Position numbers and translations under genes: made by a program. Below, piece after piece: positions 54,501 through 60,564 of a stretch of DNA of 60,564 bases. Location: positions 1-60,564 of the forward strand of contig JBHLQY010000002.1 in NCBI GenBank assembly GCA_048883105.1, in the 5' to 3' direction. The DNA is from LW40-45 sp048883105 (lineage in GTDB: Archaea > Asgardarchaeota > Lokiarchaeia > Sigyniarchaeales > SOKP01). The number at the start of each line of letters is the position of its first letter. The stretch's first letter is position 1. The notes below the pieces were generated by a model that was not told the origin of the DNA, searched no databases, and was given only the letters and a program-made list of their open reading frames with translations.

Positions 54501-55057
54501 AAGGATGTGGTGATTGTTCTGCGGCATGTCCAACAGGAGCGATTACTATGAGTCATTTCGCAGATGATCAATTGACACCAATGATTTCTGAAGCATTAAA
54601 AGGAGAATTTATTGATGAAAGACCACGAATTGTTGCTTTCCTTTGTAATTGGTGTAGTTACGCTGGAGCAGACACGTGTGGTGTAAGTCGATTTCAATAT
54701 CCAACAAATATTCGGCCTATAAGAGTAATGTGTACTGGAAGAATTCCAAAAAGTTTTGTATTGCGAGCATTTCTAGAAGGTGCTGACGGAGTATTTGTTG
54801 GAGGCTGTCATATTGGAGATTGCCATTATCTGGAAGGCAACTACGATATGTTACGACGATATAATGAAATTCAAGAAATCCTTGAAAAAGTTGGAATTAA
54901 TCCCGAGAGATATCATCTTGAATGGGTCTCAGCCAGCGAAGGAAAACGATTTTCTGAAGTTATTACCGATTTTGTTGGCAAGGTGAAAGAATTAGGGCCA
55001 ATTGCCGAAAGGGGTGATAAAATTGAAAAAAAAGAAGAAGCTAAGGAGGGAGCTTAA
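51572..55057 (+). CDS. hdrA: Heterodisulfide reductase-like HdrA with fused MvhD domain
   Basis: The 1161-aa protein combines several modules. An FAD domain starts at GGGISG (10-15) and holds an HdrA-type segment (TLDCSICILAPKMVEV) and a [4Fe-4S] site (CTGCGACVEKCP, about 107). Then comes a complete HdrA with its own N-terminal domain (FICECGVNI, about 460) and a second FAD motif GGGIAG (about 598). Two ferredoxin motifs follow (CIACQKCEEVC at about 943, CKGCGDCSAAC at about 976). The last part, about 1017-1135, is an MvhD/FrhD-type [2Fe-2S] domain (LCNWCSYAGADTCG, GCHIGDCHY). In methanogens MvhD links hydrogenase to HdrABC. Here it is fused and no hydrogenase gene is near. Cys replaces any selenocysteine site. 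Confidence 0.92.
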   Translation: MNNSNILIIGGGISGIEAALSLGEQGYRVILVEKTPSIGGRMAQLDKTFPTLDCSICILAPKMVEVARHPNVELLTYSEVQEVTGKAGNFNVKILKKSRYVDIEKCTGCGACVEKCPMKKIPSEFEEGMGNRKAIYIPFPQAVPRKATIDAEKCLYLTKNACQLCEKECEAGAIVWDMKDEVVEYNIASIIIATGIDILDPSVLTRYHYDEYPNVITAMQYERLLSASGPTEGELLRPSDQKHAHEIAFIGCVGSRNESICSYCSKFCCMYMAKEGVVTREHSPDTNITIFFNDIRVIGKNQEEFIERAKNEYELKYYRGIPGDVREDPETRDLLVKHANLDTGEVETSRFDLVVLGSAVIPRRDSEQLAKILGIETNELGFFKTKNSLEDLQSTQEGIYVTGCCQSPDDIANSVAKASGAAALASLHAEPLSEEEQRIELPPLKIVNESDKPRIGVFICECGVNIGGYMDVPEIVEYTKTLPDVVFAMHNKYSCSSLTQDIIKEKIEELDLNRVVVAACTPRTHEPLFQKTIREAGLNEYLFNFVSIRELDSWVHMNERKKATDKAKDLIRMGVARTRFLRPELKIKGDVVPEALVIGGGIAGMTAAMEIANKGYKVHLIEKDDKLGGQLNLIYMINFDRIDSEEYLDVKLNEYNQIKNISTYLNSEVSDVKGSIGNFNIKVKNKVKNKVTDLNVGVIVVATGAYEYKPEGWYHYGEDPRIMTQLELSEKLRNNELKSGEEIVFIHCVGSRQPEGGKGYTYCSLICCSESIRHALYVKENYPTSNVYVLYRDIRVGTDEESYYWQARENINYIRFNEYPEVELTNGKIDVKVKDILTQITLNIDADRVVLSTPLIPYDNKLLSELLKVPRDQNGFFLEAHVKLRPVDFATDGIYLAGTAHGPKGIADSISQARGAAAHALIPLISGIVENEPLVSVVNPSLCIACQKCEEVCNFGAIGVNFDNEKLVSESNPLLCKGCGDCSAACPTGAITMSHFADDQLTPMISEALKGEFIDERPRIVAFLCNWCSYAGADTCGVSRFQYPTNIRPIRVMCTGRIPKSFVLRAFLEGADGVFVGGCHIGDCHYLEGNYDMLRRYNEIQEILEKVGINPERYHLEWVSASEGKRFSEVITDFVGKVKELGPIAERGDKIEKKEEAKEGA

Positions 55058-55059
55058 AA

Positions 55060-55596
55060 ATGACTGAAGAAAAAACTATGAGTTCAAAAGAATTAGACCA
55101 TGATTTGAGATACGAAATTAGCAATAAAGTAGGTGCAAAATCTTTATTGAAATGTATTCAGTGCGGTGTGTGTAGCTCTGGATGTACCGTATCAGAATTT
55201 ATAGATTTGCAACCTCATAGAGTCGTTGCTTCACTCTTGTTAGGTCTAAAGGATGTTATTTTATCAAGTAACGCAATCTGGACTTGTTCTCTTTGTCATA
55301 GATGTACTGAAAGATGTCCAAAAGGCGTAGATTATTCTTTTATTTTAGCTTTAATAAGGAATTTAGCTGTCAAAGAAGGAAACATTCCATCAGAATACAG
55401 TGATACGATTAAAGTAATTAACAACAATGGATTTGTCGTCCCATATCACGGGGGATTAAAGAAAACCATTGATCGAAGAAGAGAAAAATTTGGCTTACCT
55501 ATTGTAGAACCACCAAATCTTGAAGATATCACTTTCATTATAAAAGAAACTGGACTTGAAAATATAATTAAAAAAGAAATGGAGGATGAAAAATAA
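55060..55596 (+). CDS. hdrC: Heterodisulfide reductase-like subunit C
   Basis: The 178-aa protein has two [4Fe-4S] motifs (CIQCGVCSSGC and CSLCHRCTERCPKG), as in HdrC. It passes electrons between HdrA and HdrB. An AGGAGGGAG ribosome site precedes the ATG by a few bases, and the stop overlaps the hdrB start as TAATG, so translation is coupled. The order A-C-B is common outside methanogens. Confidence 0.94.
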   Translation: MTEEKTMSSKELDHDLRYEISNKVGAKSLLKCIQCGVCSSGCTVSEFIDLQPHRVVASLLLGLKDVILSSNAIWTCSLCHRCTERCPKGVDYSFILALIRNLAVKEGNIPSEYSDTIKVINNNGFVVPYHGGLKKTIDRRREKFGLPIVEPPNLEDITFIIKETGLENIIKKEMEDEK

Positions 55597-56486
55597 TGGA
55601 ATTCGCATTATTTTTAGGATGTACAATCCCACTTCGGTTTCCGCATTTTGAAAAAGCATTCAGGGAGATCGCGAGTATTTTAGATATTAACTTAAAAGAG
55701 ATGCACGGTGCTAGCTGTTGCCCTGACCCTGTAGCAACCCAATCATTAAGCGTAGATACTTGGTTAACCATCGCTGCGAGAAATTTATCCATAGCTGAAA
55801 GAATGGGTTTGGATGTCTTGACAATTTGTTCAGGATGCTATGAAACACTTAAAACTTCCTATGTCCTTCTAAAAGAAGATAAGGCTGCATTTGATAAAGT
55901 CAATTCTGTTTTAAAGAAAATTGGATATGAATATAAAGGAACATCGACAGTTACGCATTTTGTTGAATTATTTAGTAGACAAGATATGCTTGATAAAATT
56001 AAAGTGGCCACTATGCAACCATTAGATGATCTTAATGTTGCTGCACATTATGGATGTCATTTAATAAGACCAAGTAAAATTCTGAGATTTGACCACCCTG
56101 AACGACCAGAAACAATGGATCTAATCTTAGAAACTTTAGGAGCTACGACTGTTGCCTTTGCATCTAAATTAGAGTGTTGTGGATATTGTGCTAGATTAAA
56201 CGAAGATATTGGATTTAAATTAGTTGAAGAAAAAATGACTGACTTGAAAGAACTTGAAAAAGAAGTAGATGTTATGGTTGCTGTCTGTCCAGCATGCGTG
56301 AGTCAGTATGACAGAAAGGAAAAATTGATCTCAAGAAAAAGTGACAAAGAGCTTGATATCCCTGTACTTTACTTACCTGAATTAATAGCATTAGCTTTTG
56401 GTGTCGATAGCGGAATTTTAGGTTTATCAAATAGAAGTGTGAAACCTACAAAACTACTAGAAAAATTGAATATAAAAACAGAATAA
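55596..56486 (+). CDS. hdrB: Heterodisulfide reductase-like subunit B
   Basis: The 296-aa protein has two CCG domains. The first shows FLGC, SCCPDP and CSGC, and the second shows YGCH, ECCGYC and CPAC. In methanogens these hold two unusual [4Fe-4S] clusters where the heterodisulfide is cleaved. In this organism the true electron acceptor may be another disulfide or the MetVF reductase that follows. It begins on the last base of the hdrC stop. Confidence 0.94.
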   Translation: MEFALFLGCTIPLRFPHFEKAFREIASILDINLKEMHGASCCPDPVATQSLSVDTWLTIAARNLSIAERMGLDVLTICSGCYETLKTSYVLLKEDKAAFDKVNSVLKKIGYEYKGTSTVTHFVELFSRQDMLDKIKVATMQPLDDLNVAAHYGCHLIRPSKILRFDHPERPETMDLILETLGATTVAFASKLECCGYCARLNEDIGFKLVEEKMTDLKELEKEVDVMVAVCPACVSQYDRKEKLISRKSDKELDIPVLYLPELIALAFGVDSGILGLSNRSVKPTKLLEKLNIKTE

Positions 56487-56546
56487 TAATTTTTTTAAAA
56501 ACATAAAATAAAACTTAAAAATTTAAAGAAAAAAGTGTGAAAAAAG

Positions 56547-57245
56547 TTGATTATTACAGAACTAAAAGATATTGATGAAATATACAATATGATAAGACCA
56601 TATTCAAAAATCTTAATAGCTGGCTGTGATGGCTGTTGTCAGCCTCCTCGCTCGATTAACGAAGCAAAAGTACTTGGACAACTATTGGAACTAAAAGCAA
56701 AAACCGAAGGGAAGGAGTTAAAATGGAGATCAATCACTATTTTAAGGCAATGCGATGATAGAATTGCTGCCACCACAATACGACCATTCATAGAAGAGTA
56801 CGATGCAATTGTATCGTTAGCGTGTGGATTAGGTATTGTGATGCTAAATAAAGTAGCTGATAACATTATAACATACCCAGCCCAAAATAGCATGTGTGGT
56901 GGTGTTCAAAACGCAGGTGAAAACTATTTCATTCAATACTGTGAAACATGTGGCAGTTGTTTATTAGGAGAAACAGGAGGCGTTTGTCCTATCGCAGGGT
57001 GCGCTAAGCACTTAAATAACGGACCTTGCGGAGGTACTGTTGATGGAATGTGCGAAGTTGGGGGGTATACTCATCCTTGTGCTTGGATTGAAATTTATGA
57101 GAGATTAAAGAAGTTTAATAGACTGGATCTTTTTAATAAATACCGCCCACCAAGAAATTATAGACCTGCTACGAGTCCAGCATACCACATGATTAATAAA
57201 CCGTATACTAACGAAGAAGAAGAAAAAAGTGAGGGGAAAAAATAA
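56547..57245 (+). CDS. metV: MetV, zinc/Fe-S partner of methylene-THF reductase
   Basis: The 232-aa protein matches the MTHFR C-terminal family (MetV): AGCDGCCQPP near the N-terminus, and GGVCPIAGCAKHLNNGPCGG with GMCEVGG in the C-terminal part, all Cys-rich. In acetogens MetV forms a complex with MetF and can link it to other electron carriers. The start is TTG at 56547, as a stop codon lies two codons upstream. It is 60 bases after hdrB and overlaps metF by one base. Confidence 0.9.
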   Translation: MIITELKDIDEIYNMIRPYSKILIAGCDGCCQPPRSINEAKVLGQLLELKAKTEGKELKWRSITILRQCDDRIAATTIRPFIEEYDAIVSLACGLGIVMLNKVADNIITYPAQNSMCGGVQNAGENYFIQYCETCGSCLLGETGGVCPIAGCAKHLNNGPCGGTVDGMCEVGGYTHPCAWIEIYERLKKFNRLDLFNKYRPPRNYRPATSPAYHMINKPYTNEEEEKSEGKK

Positions 57246-58183
57246 TGGCAAAGAGACCTGCATATAGCAATTTGATGAAAGAGATAAGAGCTGGAAAATT
57301 TGTCTTTTCTGGAGAATTAGAACCCACAAAGATGTACGATATCCGTTCAGTTTTACATTCCGCTGAAGAAATGAAAAAAACTGGAAAGATAGTAGCTGCA
57401 AATGTAACTGACGGTCCACAAGGAGATGCATATACTTGTTCAATGGTCCCAAGTTACTTGGTTCAAGAAAAAGTAGGGTTAGAAGCAGTCTGGCAAATGA
57501 CTGTGAGAGATAGGAATAGAATTGCCTTATTTGGCGATGTTGTTGGAGGGGCAATCCTTGGACTTAAAAATATCCTCACTTTAACTGGTGATCATACGGC
57601 GTTAGGGGATAATAAAAACGCTAGACCCGTTTATGATTTGGATAGTACACAGTTCATTGAATTGGTGTCAAAAATAGTCGATGAGGGTACCGACTTGGAA
57701 GGCAAAGAAATCGAAGGTGGTAAAATTGAAATGAATATAGGATGTGCTGCAAATCCAAATGCGCGCCCACCATATCTTGAGCCCGAGATCCTTAAAGTAG
57801 GAAGAAAAGTTGAGGTGGGTGTCGATTTTATTCAAACGCAAACGGCATTTGACATTGATGAAGCAAAAGAATTCTTAAAAGAGCTAGAAAGATACGATGT
57901 TCCTGTGTTACTAGGCTTGTTTCCTTTGAAAAATTACGGTATTGCTTGGTACTTTGATAAATACATACCTGGCGTGAGTGTTCCAAAAGATCTTTTGGGA
58001 AAATTAAAATCCGCAAAAAAAGTTGAGAACAAAAAAGAGCGAAATGCTAAGATTGATCAAATTAACATAGATTTCTTTCTGCCATTTATAAACGAAATAA
58101 GGAAAACCACTAAAGCAGCTGGAATCCATTGTATGGCTGTCCATTATGAAAGACTGTTTGGACCGCTATTAAAAGATTTTTAA
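57245..58183 (+). CDS. metF: Methylenetetrahydrofolate reductase (MetF)
   Basis: The 312-aa TIM-barrel flavoenzyme reduces methylene-THF (or a related pterin) to methyl-THF. Recognisable parts are GELEPTK, NVTDGPQGD, LTGDHTALG and NIGCAANPNARPP. It shares TAATG coupling with metV, so Hdr, MetV and MetF are made together. Together with the Hdr genes this supports the reductive acetyl-CoA pathway (or its reverse) in this organism. The pterin cannot be told from the sequence. Confidence 0.93.
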   Translation: MAKRPAYSNLMKEIRAGKFVFSGELEPTKMYDIRSVLHSAEEMKKTGKIVAANVTDGPQGDAYTCSMVPSYLVQEKVGLEAVWQMTVRDRNRIALFGDVVGGAILGLKNILTLTGDHTALGDNKNARPVYDLDSTQFIELVSKIVDEGTDLEGKEIEGGKIEMNIGCAANPNARPPYLEPEILKVGRKVEVGVDFIQTQTAFDIDEAKEFLKELERYDVPVLLGLFPLKNYGIAWYFDKYIPGVSVPKDLLGKLKSAKKVENKKERNAKIDQINIDFFLPFINEIRKTTKAAGIHCMAVHYERLFGPLLKDF

Positions 58184-58197
58184 TATAGTAAAACATA

Positions 58198-58207
58198 TTT
58201 TTTTTTT
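58198..58207 (+). terminator. T-run terminator after metF
   Basis: Ten T residues about 15 bases after the stop codon mark the probable end of the hdr-met operon. Confidence 0.5.
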
Positions 58208-58246
58208 AATTTATGAAAATAATAAAATTAGAATAAACAAAGAAGA

Positions 58247-58708
58247 ATGAAAAACCTAGACGATAAAGATAAGAAAATCATTGAAATGCTTCTGGAGGAT
58301 GCAAGAAGGCCCTATCGTGAGATTGCTGATGAAGTAGGGTTATCTGAATCAACAGTGAGAAAGAGAGTAGTTCGCTTACAAGAAGGAGGAATTATTGAGA
58401 AATTTACAATTAAAATTTGTCGTGAAGAGGAAAGATGCATATATGCTTTTATTACCCTTATTCCTAAGAATGAATCTCAAATAAAGGAATTATTGAGAGA
58501 AACTATAATACTTCCGCAATGTGAAGAAGTATATAAACTCGATGGGAGATGCGGTGTATTATTAAAAGTAAATGTACCTGACACTAATGAGTTGGACGCT
58601 TTAATAGAATCGTTTCGCGCTCGAAGTGATATTGATACTGTTGAAAGAGTTTGCGTAGTTTTAAAACCAATAAAAACGATCTCTCAAAATGCTAGTGGGC
58701 CTCTGTAA
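58247..58708 (+). CDS. Lrp/AsnC-family transcriptional regulator
   Basis: The 153-aa protein has a winged helix-turn-helix (DKDKKIIEMLLEDARRPYREI, then VGLSESTVRKRVVRL) and a C-terminal RAM-like domain. It follows the hdr-met operon on the same strand and could control it, but it has its own start region after a T-run terminator. It is not a close copy of the Lrp gene at 36.7 kb. Confidence 0.9.
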   Translation: MKNLDDKDKKIIEMLLEDARRPYREIADEVGLSESTVRKRVVRLQEGGIIEKFTIKICREEERCIYAFITLIPKNESQIKELLRETIILPQCEEVYKLDGRCGVLLKVNVPDTNELDALIESFRARSDIDTVERVCVVLKPIKTISQNASGPL

Positions 58709-58756
58709 ATCTAAAAATAGGATATATCATAATTTTCTTGTAAAAGAGCTTGTTCT

Positions 58757-59788
58757 TCAACACACAAATAGGATTTTTCCATCTTTCTCAATTCTTTTAA
58801 CTCTCTCTTGATTTTCTAGATAAATAAGATGTGCTAAAACTTCGCTTAGCGCTAAATAACTGTTAATTTCGTCTAAATCATCTCCAAAGTGCATTTGAGA
58901 TATTCTTACGGGAGTCATTGGATTGAATTCAATTAAACTTGAAATTTCATTGAGTCTATTCTTGTGATGTTCCTTAATTTCTATTATTCGCTCATGAGGA
59001 TTATAAATGACTTCTTGATGGGCTGGAAAGATGATCTTTGGATTTAATTTATCGATCCTGTCTAACGATTTTAAATAATGGTCCAAAATATTTTCAAAAT
59101 CATAGTTTCTATATTTTGGAATTACCAGAAAATTTCCAATATGTGGTGTAATTCTTGAAAGAATGTGATCTCCAGAATATAAATATTGATTTTTTTGATC
59201 GTAGACACAAATATGGCCGAGAGAGTGCCCTGGAGTCCAAATAATTTCTAATTTATTCGTATCAAAAGAAATTTCATCGCCGTCTTGTAACAATTTGTCT
59301 GGCTTGTGATATCTTCTAAATTTGGACCACATAGTAAACCATTGAACCAACATTTTTCCTTGAGCTTCACTAATCCCGAATTTAAGCATCTTCTTGGCAA
59401 TTTCCTTAGCATTATTTTCTAATTCTTCAAGATTGTTTGGATCGCACTCCCATTTAAGCGTTTCATGAGTCACTTCTGACATCATAATCTGAATATTTGG
59501 ATTCTTCCGTTTAAATTTCTTAGTTAAGCCAATATGGTCCAAATGATTATGTGAAACGATGCAATAATCAATATCTTCAATAGATATATTTATCTCTTGA
59601 AGTGAAGAATAAAATGATTTGTCCCAATTACCCATATTTAATCCAGCATCGTAGAGAATATATTTATCATCGATTCGGAATAAATATATGCACACAAACT
59701 TCACGTCGAAAGGCACATCGATCTTAAAACGATAAACCCCTTCTATTTGACTGAATTCCGATTTAAATCTCGGCAAAATTTGATCCAA
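58757..59788 (-). CDS. MBL-fold metallohydrolase
   Basis: The 343-aa protein has the metallo-beta-lactamase motif SHNHLDHIG, then TPGHSLGH and YSGDHIL, which hold the metal ligands. The C-terminal part, after about residue 250, looks like a small winged-helix domain. Such proteins include lactonases, glyoxalase II-like and RNA-processing enzymes. The architecture with a C-terminal helical domain resembles LACTB2-like hydrolases. Its natural substrate is not evident. Confidence 0.85.
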   Translation of the reverse strand: MDQILPRFKSEFSQIEGVYRFKIDVPFDVKFVCIYLFRIDDKYILYDAGLNMGNWDKSFYSSLQEINISIEDIDYCIVSHNHLDHIGLTKKFKRKNPNIQIMMSEVTHETLKWECDPNNLEELENNAKEIAKKMLKFGISEAQGKMLVQWFTMWSKFRRYHKPDKLLQDGDEISFDTNKLEIIWTPGHSLGHICVYDQKNQYLYSGDHILSRITPHIGNFLVIPKYRNYDFENILDHYLKSLDRIDKLNPKIIFPAHQEVIYNPHERIIEIKEHHKNRLNEISSLIEFNPMTPVRISQMHFGDDLDEINSYLALSEVLAHLIYLENQERVKRIEKDGKILFVC

Positions 59789-59806
59789 ATAATTTTAATT
59801 AGTTAT

Positions 59807-59841
59807 AAAAAAAAAGGAAATAATTTGTATTTTCCCTTTTT
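59807..59841 (-). terminator. Hairpin and U-run terminator on the minus strand
   Basis: Read on the minus strand, an A/G-rich arm (about 59831-59841) can pair with its complement (about 59810-59820). A run of up to nine T residues follows. It stands just downstream of the small gene ending at 59862. Confidence 0.5.
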
Positions 59842-59861
59842 ATCTAATAAAATAAATTAAT

Positions 59862-60161
59862 CTATCCATTTCCATTTTTTTTATCTTTGGATGTTTCGTC
59901 ATCGCGCGGAAAGAAGAGGCATTTTTTCATATCAAATTCTAAAAACCTCAATTTTCTTTTAATTTCATCGGCGTCATAATCATGTTTCAATAGATCTACA
60001 ATAGTCTCTTTTAATTGTGTTAAATTATCAACAGCACATTGATAAAAAATATCGTTTTCATCAAGCTTCATACTTAAAATATCAAATAAACCAGTAAGCG
60101 CGTTTTTTACTCGTTTATAATAACTCCAGGCCTTGTCCAAATCTTCATCTGAATTTGACAC
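59862..60161 (-). CDS. Small helical protein of unknown function
   Basis: I do not recognise this 99-aa protein. It looks like three helices with a conserved-looking aspartate-rich middle (KHDYDADEIKRKLRF) and a short charged tail ending in KDKKNGNG. The terminator downstream supports a real gene. Confidence 0.5.
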   Translation of the reverse strand: MSNSDEDLDKAWSYYKRVKNALTGLFDILSMKLDENDIFYQCAVDNLTQLKETIVDLLKHDYDADEIKRKLRFLEFDMKKCLFFPRDDETSKDKKNGNG

Positions 60162-60201
60162 TACAAAATAAATAAAAAAAGTTAATAATAAAAATTTTTC
60201 T

Positions 60202-60555
60202 TTATAAAACTGATTTAATTTGTTTCGCTAATTCTTTGGCGTCTTCTTCAGAAGACTCGAGAATATTAAACAATTTCTCAGGTGCGACCATTAACGATGC
60301 ATCTATTAGTTTTTCAAGCCCTATTATAGTGTTGAGACGATCATTTTTCTGCAAATGGAATATAACTCTACCTAATTCGTTTTTTAATGCTCCTCTTTCG
60401 GTGTTCAATAAAATTTTTAGAAGCGCAGGGCAAACCTCGTCCCGAGTTTCCTGACTAATATGACTTGAAAAAGAATATATTTGATTTCGTTGTTCATCAG
60501 ATAGTTCCTTCTGTTTAATTTTTTCTATTATTTCCATTCTTTTTTTCACATCCAA
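60202..60555 (-). CDS. Helical protein of unknown function, near the window edge
   Basis: The 117-aa frame consists of helices resembling a short HEAT-like stack (DEVCPALLKILLNTERGALKNELGRVIF). The start is nine bases from the window end, so it could be longer. I do not recognise a family. It precedes the 99-aa gene in the same direction. Confidence 0.45.
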   Translation of the reverse strand: MDVKKRMEIIEKIKQKELSDEQRNQIYSFSSHISQETRDEVCPALLKILLNTERGALKNELGRVIFHLQKNDRLNTIIGLEKLIDASLMVAPEKLFNILESSEEDAKELAKQIKSVL

Positions 60556-60564
60556 TTTTTTTTT

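Overview
The window is about 60.6 kb of AT-rich archaeal DNA and is best explained as an Asgard archaeon, probably of the Lokiarchaeota group. It is archaeal because of Rpo3 (RpoD), eL18, uL13 and uS9, RIO2 kinase, an Sm-like protein, a group II chaperonin, archaeal TrpRS, TrmI and the archaeal AbrB-PhoU regulator. It points to Asgard because it also has eukaryote-like small GTPases (one closely resembling Rag/Gtr, one a longin-like domain joined to a broken Arf-like G domain), a PP1/PP2A-type phosphatase, a polynucleotide kinase of the Clp1/Grc3 type, and a protein with a PHD/RING-like zinc finger. The lineage is inferred from gene content and was not tested by phylogeny. I recognised no rRNA, tRNA, CRISPR array, insertion sequence or prophage.

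Layout. 0.3-9.3 kb: a truncated longin/GTPase gene, then a four-subunit 2-oxoacid (probably pyruvate):ferredoxin oxidoreductase whose gamma gene is separated from delta-alpha-beta by a soluble histidine kinase with 11 PAS domains on the other strand. 9.5-22.6 kb: information-processing and regulatory genes (RIO2, methyltransferase, LSm, PPP phosphatase, lone Eco57I-like DNA methylase, PhoU-like regulator), then an ATP-grasp ligase next to an M14 zinc carboxypeptidase, Clp1-like kinase, FmdE-like protein and Mut7-C protein. 22.9-26.7 kb: an oxidoreductase and the last two shikimate enzymes except shikimate kinase (aroA, aroC). 26.8-31.4 kb: rpoD-rpl18e-rpl13-rps9, glyA and a coiled-coil gene. 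31.5-38.9 kb: trmI, a YjbQ-like protein, Rag-like GTPase, trpS, a lone hisI, an Lrp regulator and a thermosome subunit. 39.0-50.5 kb: a carbohydrate block (TPP enzyme, zinc alcohol dehydrogenase, GH4 hydrolase, GTP-dependent PEP carboxykinase, two tandem GPH/MFS transporters), with the vWA-like/zinc-finger gene inside it. 50.5-58.7 kb: a GTPase with a problematic start, then hdrA(-mvhD)-hdrC-hdrB-metV-metF and an Lrp regulator. The right end has an MBL-fold hydrolase and two unknown small genes.

How the genes work together (inference). The Hdr/MetVF set looks like a methylene-tetrahydrofolate reductase joined to an electron-confurcating or bifurcating Hdr module, as expected for a Wood-Ljungdahl pathway. 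POR links acetyl-CoA to pyruvate using ferredoxin, and GTP-PEPCK joins C4 and C3 metabolism. The GH4, dehydrogenase, TPP enzyme and GPH transporters suggest uptake and use of sugars or related polyols. Gene starts suggest a mix of leaderless transcripts (TATA element about 27 nt before the start codon) and Shine-Dalgarno-led internal operon genes. TTG starts are common.
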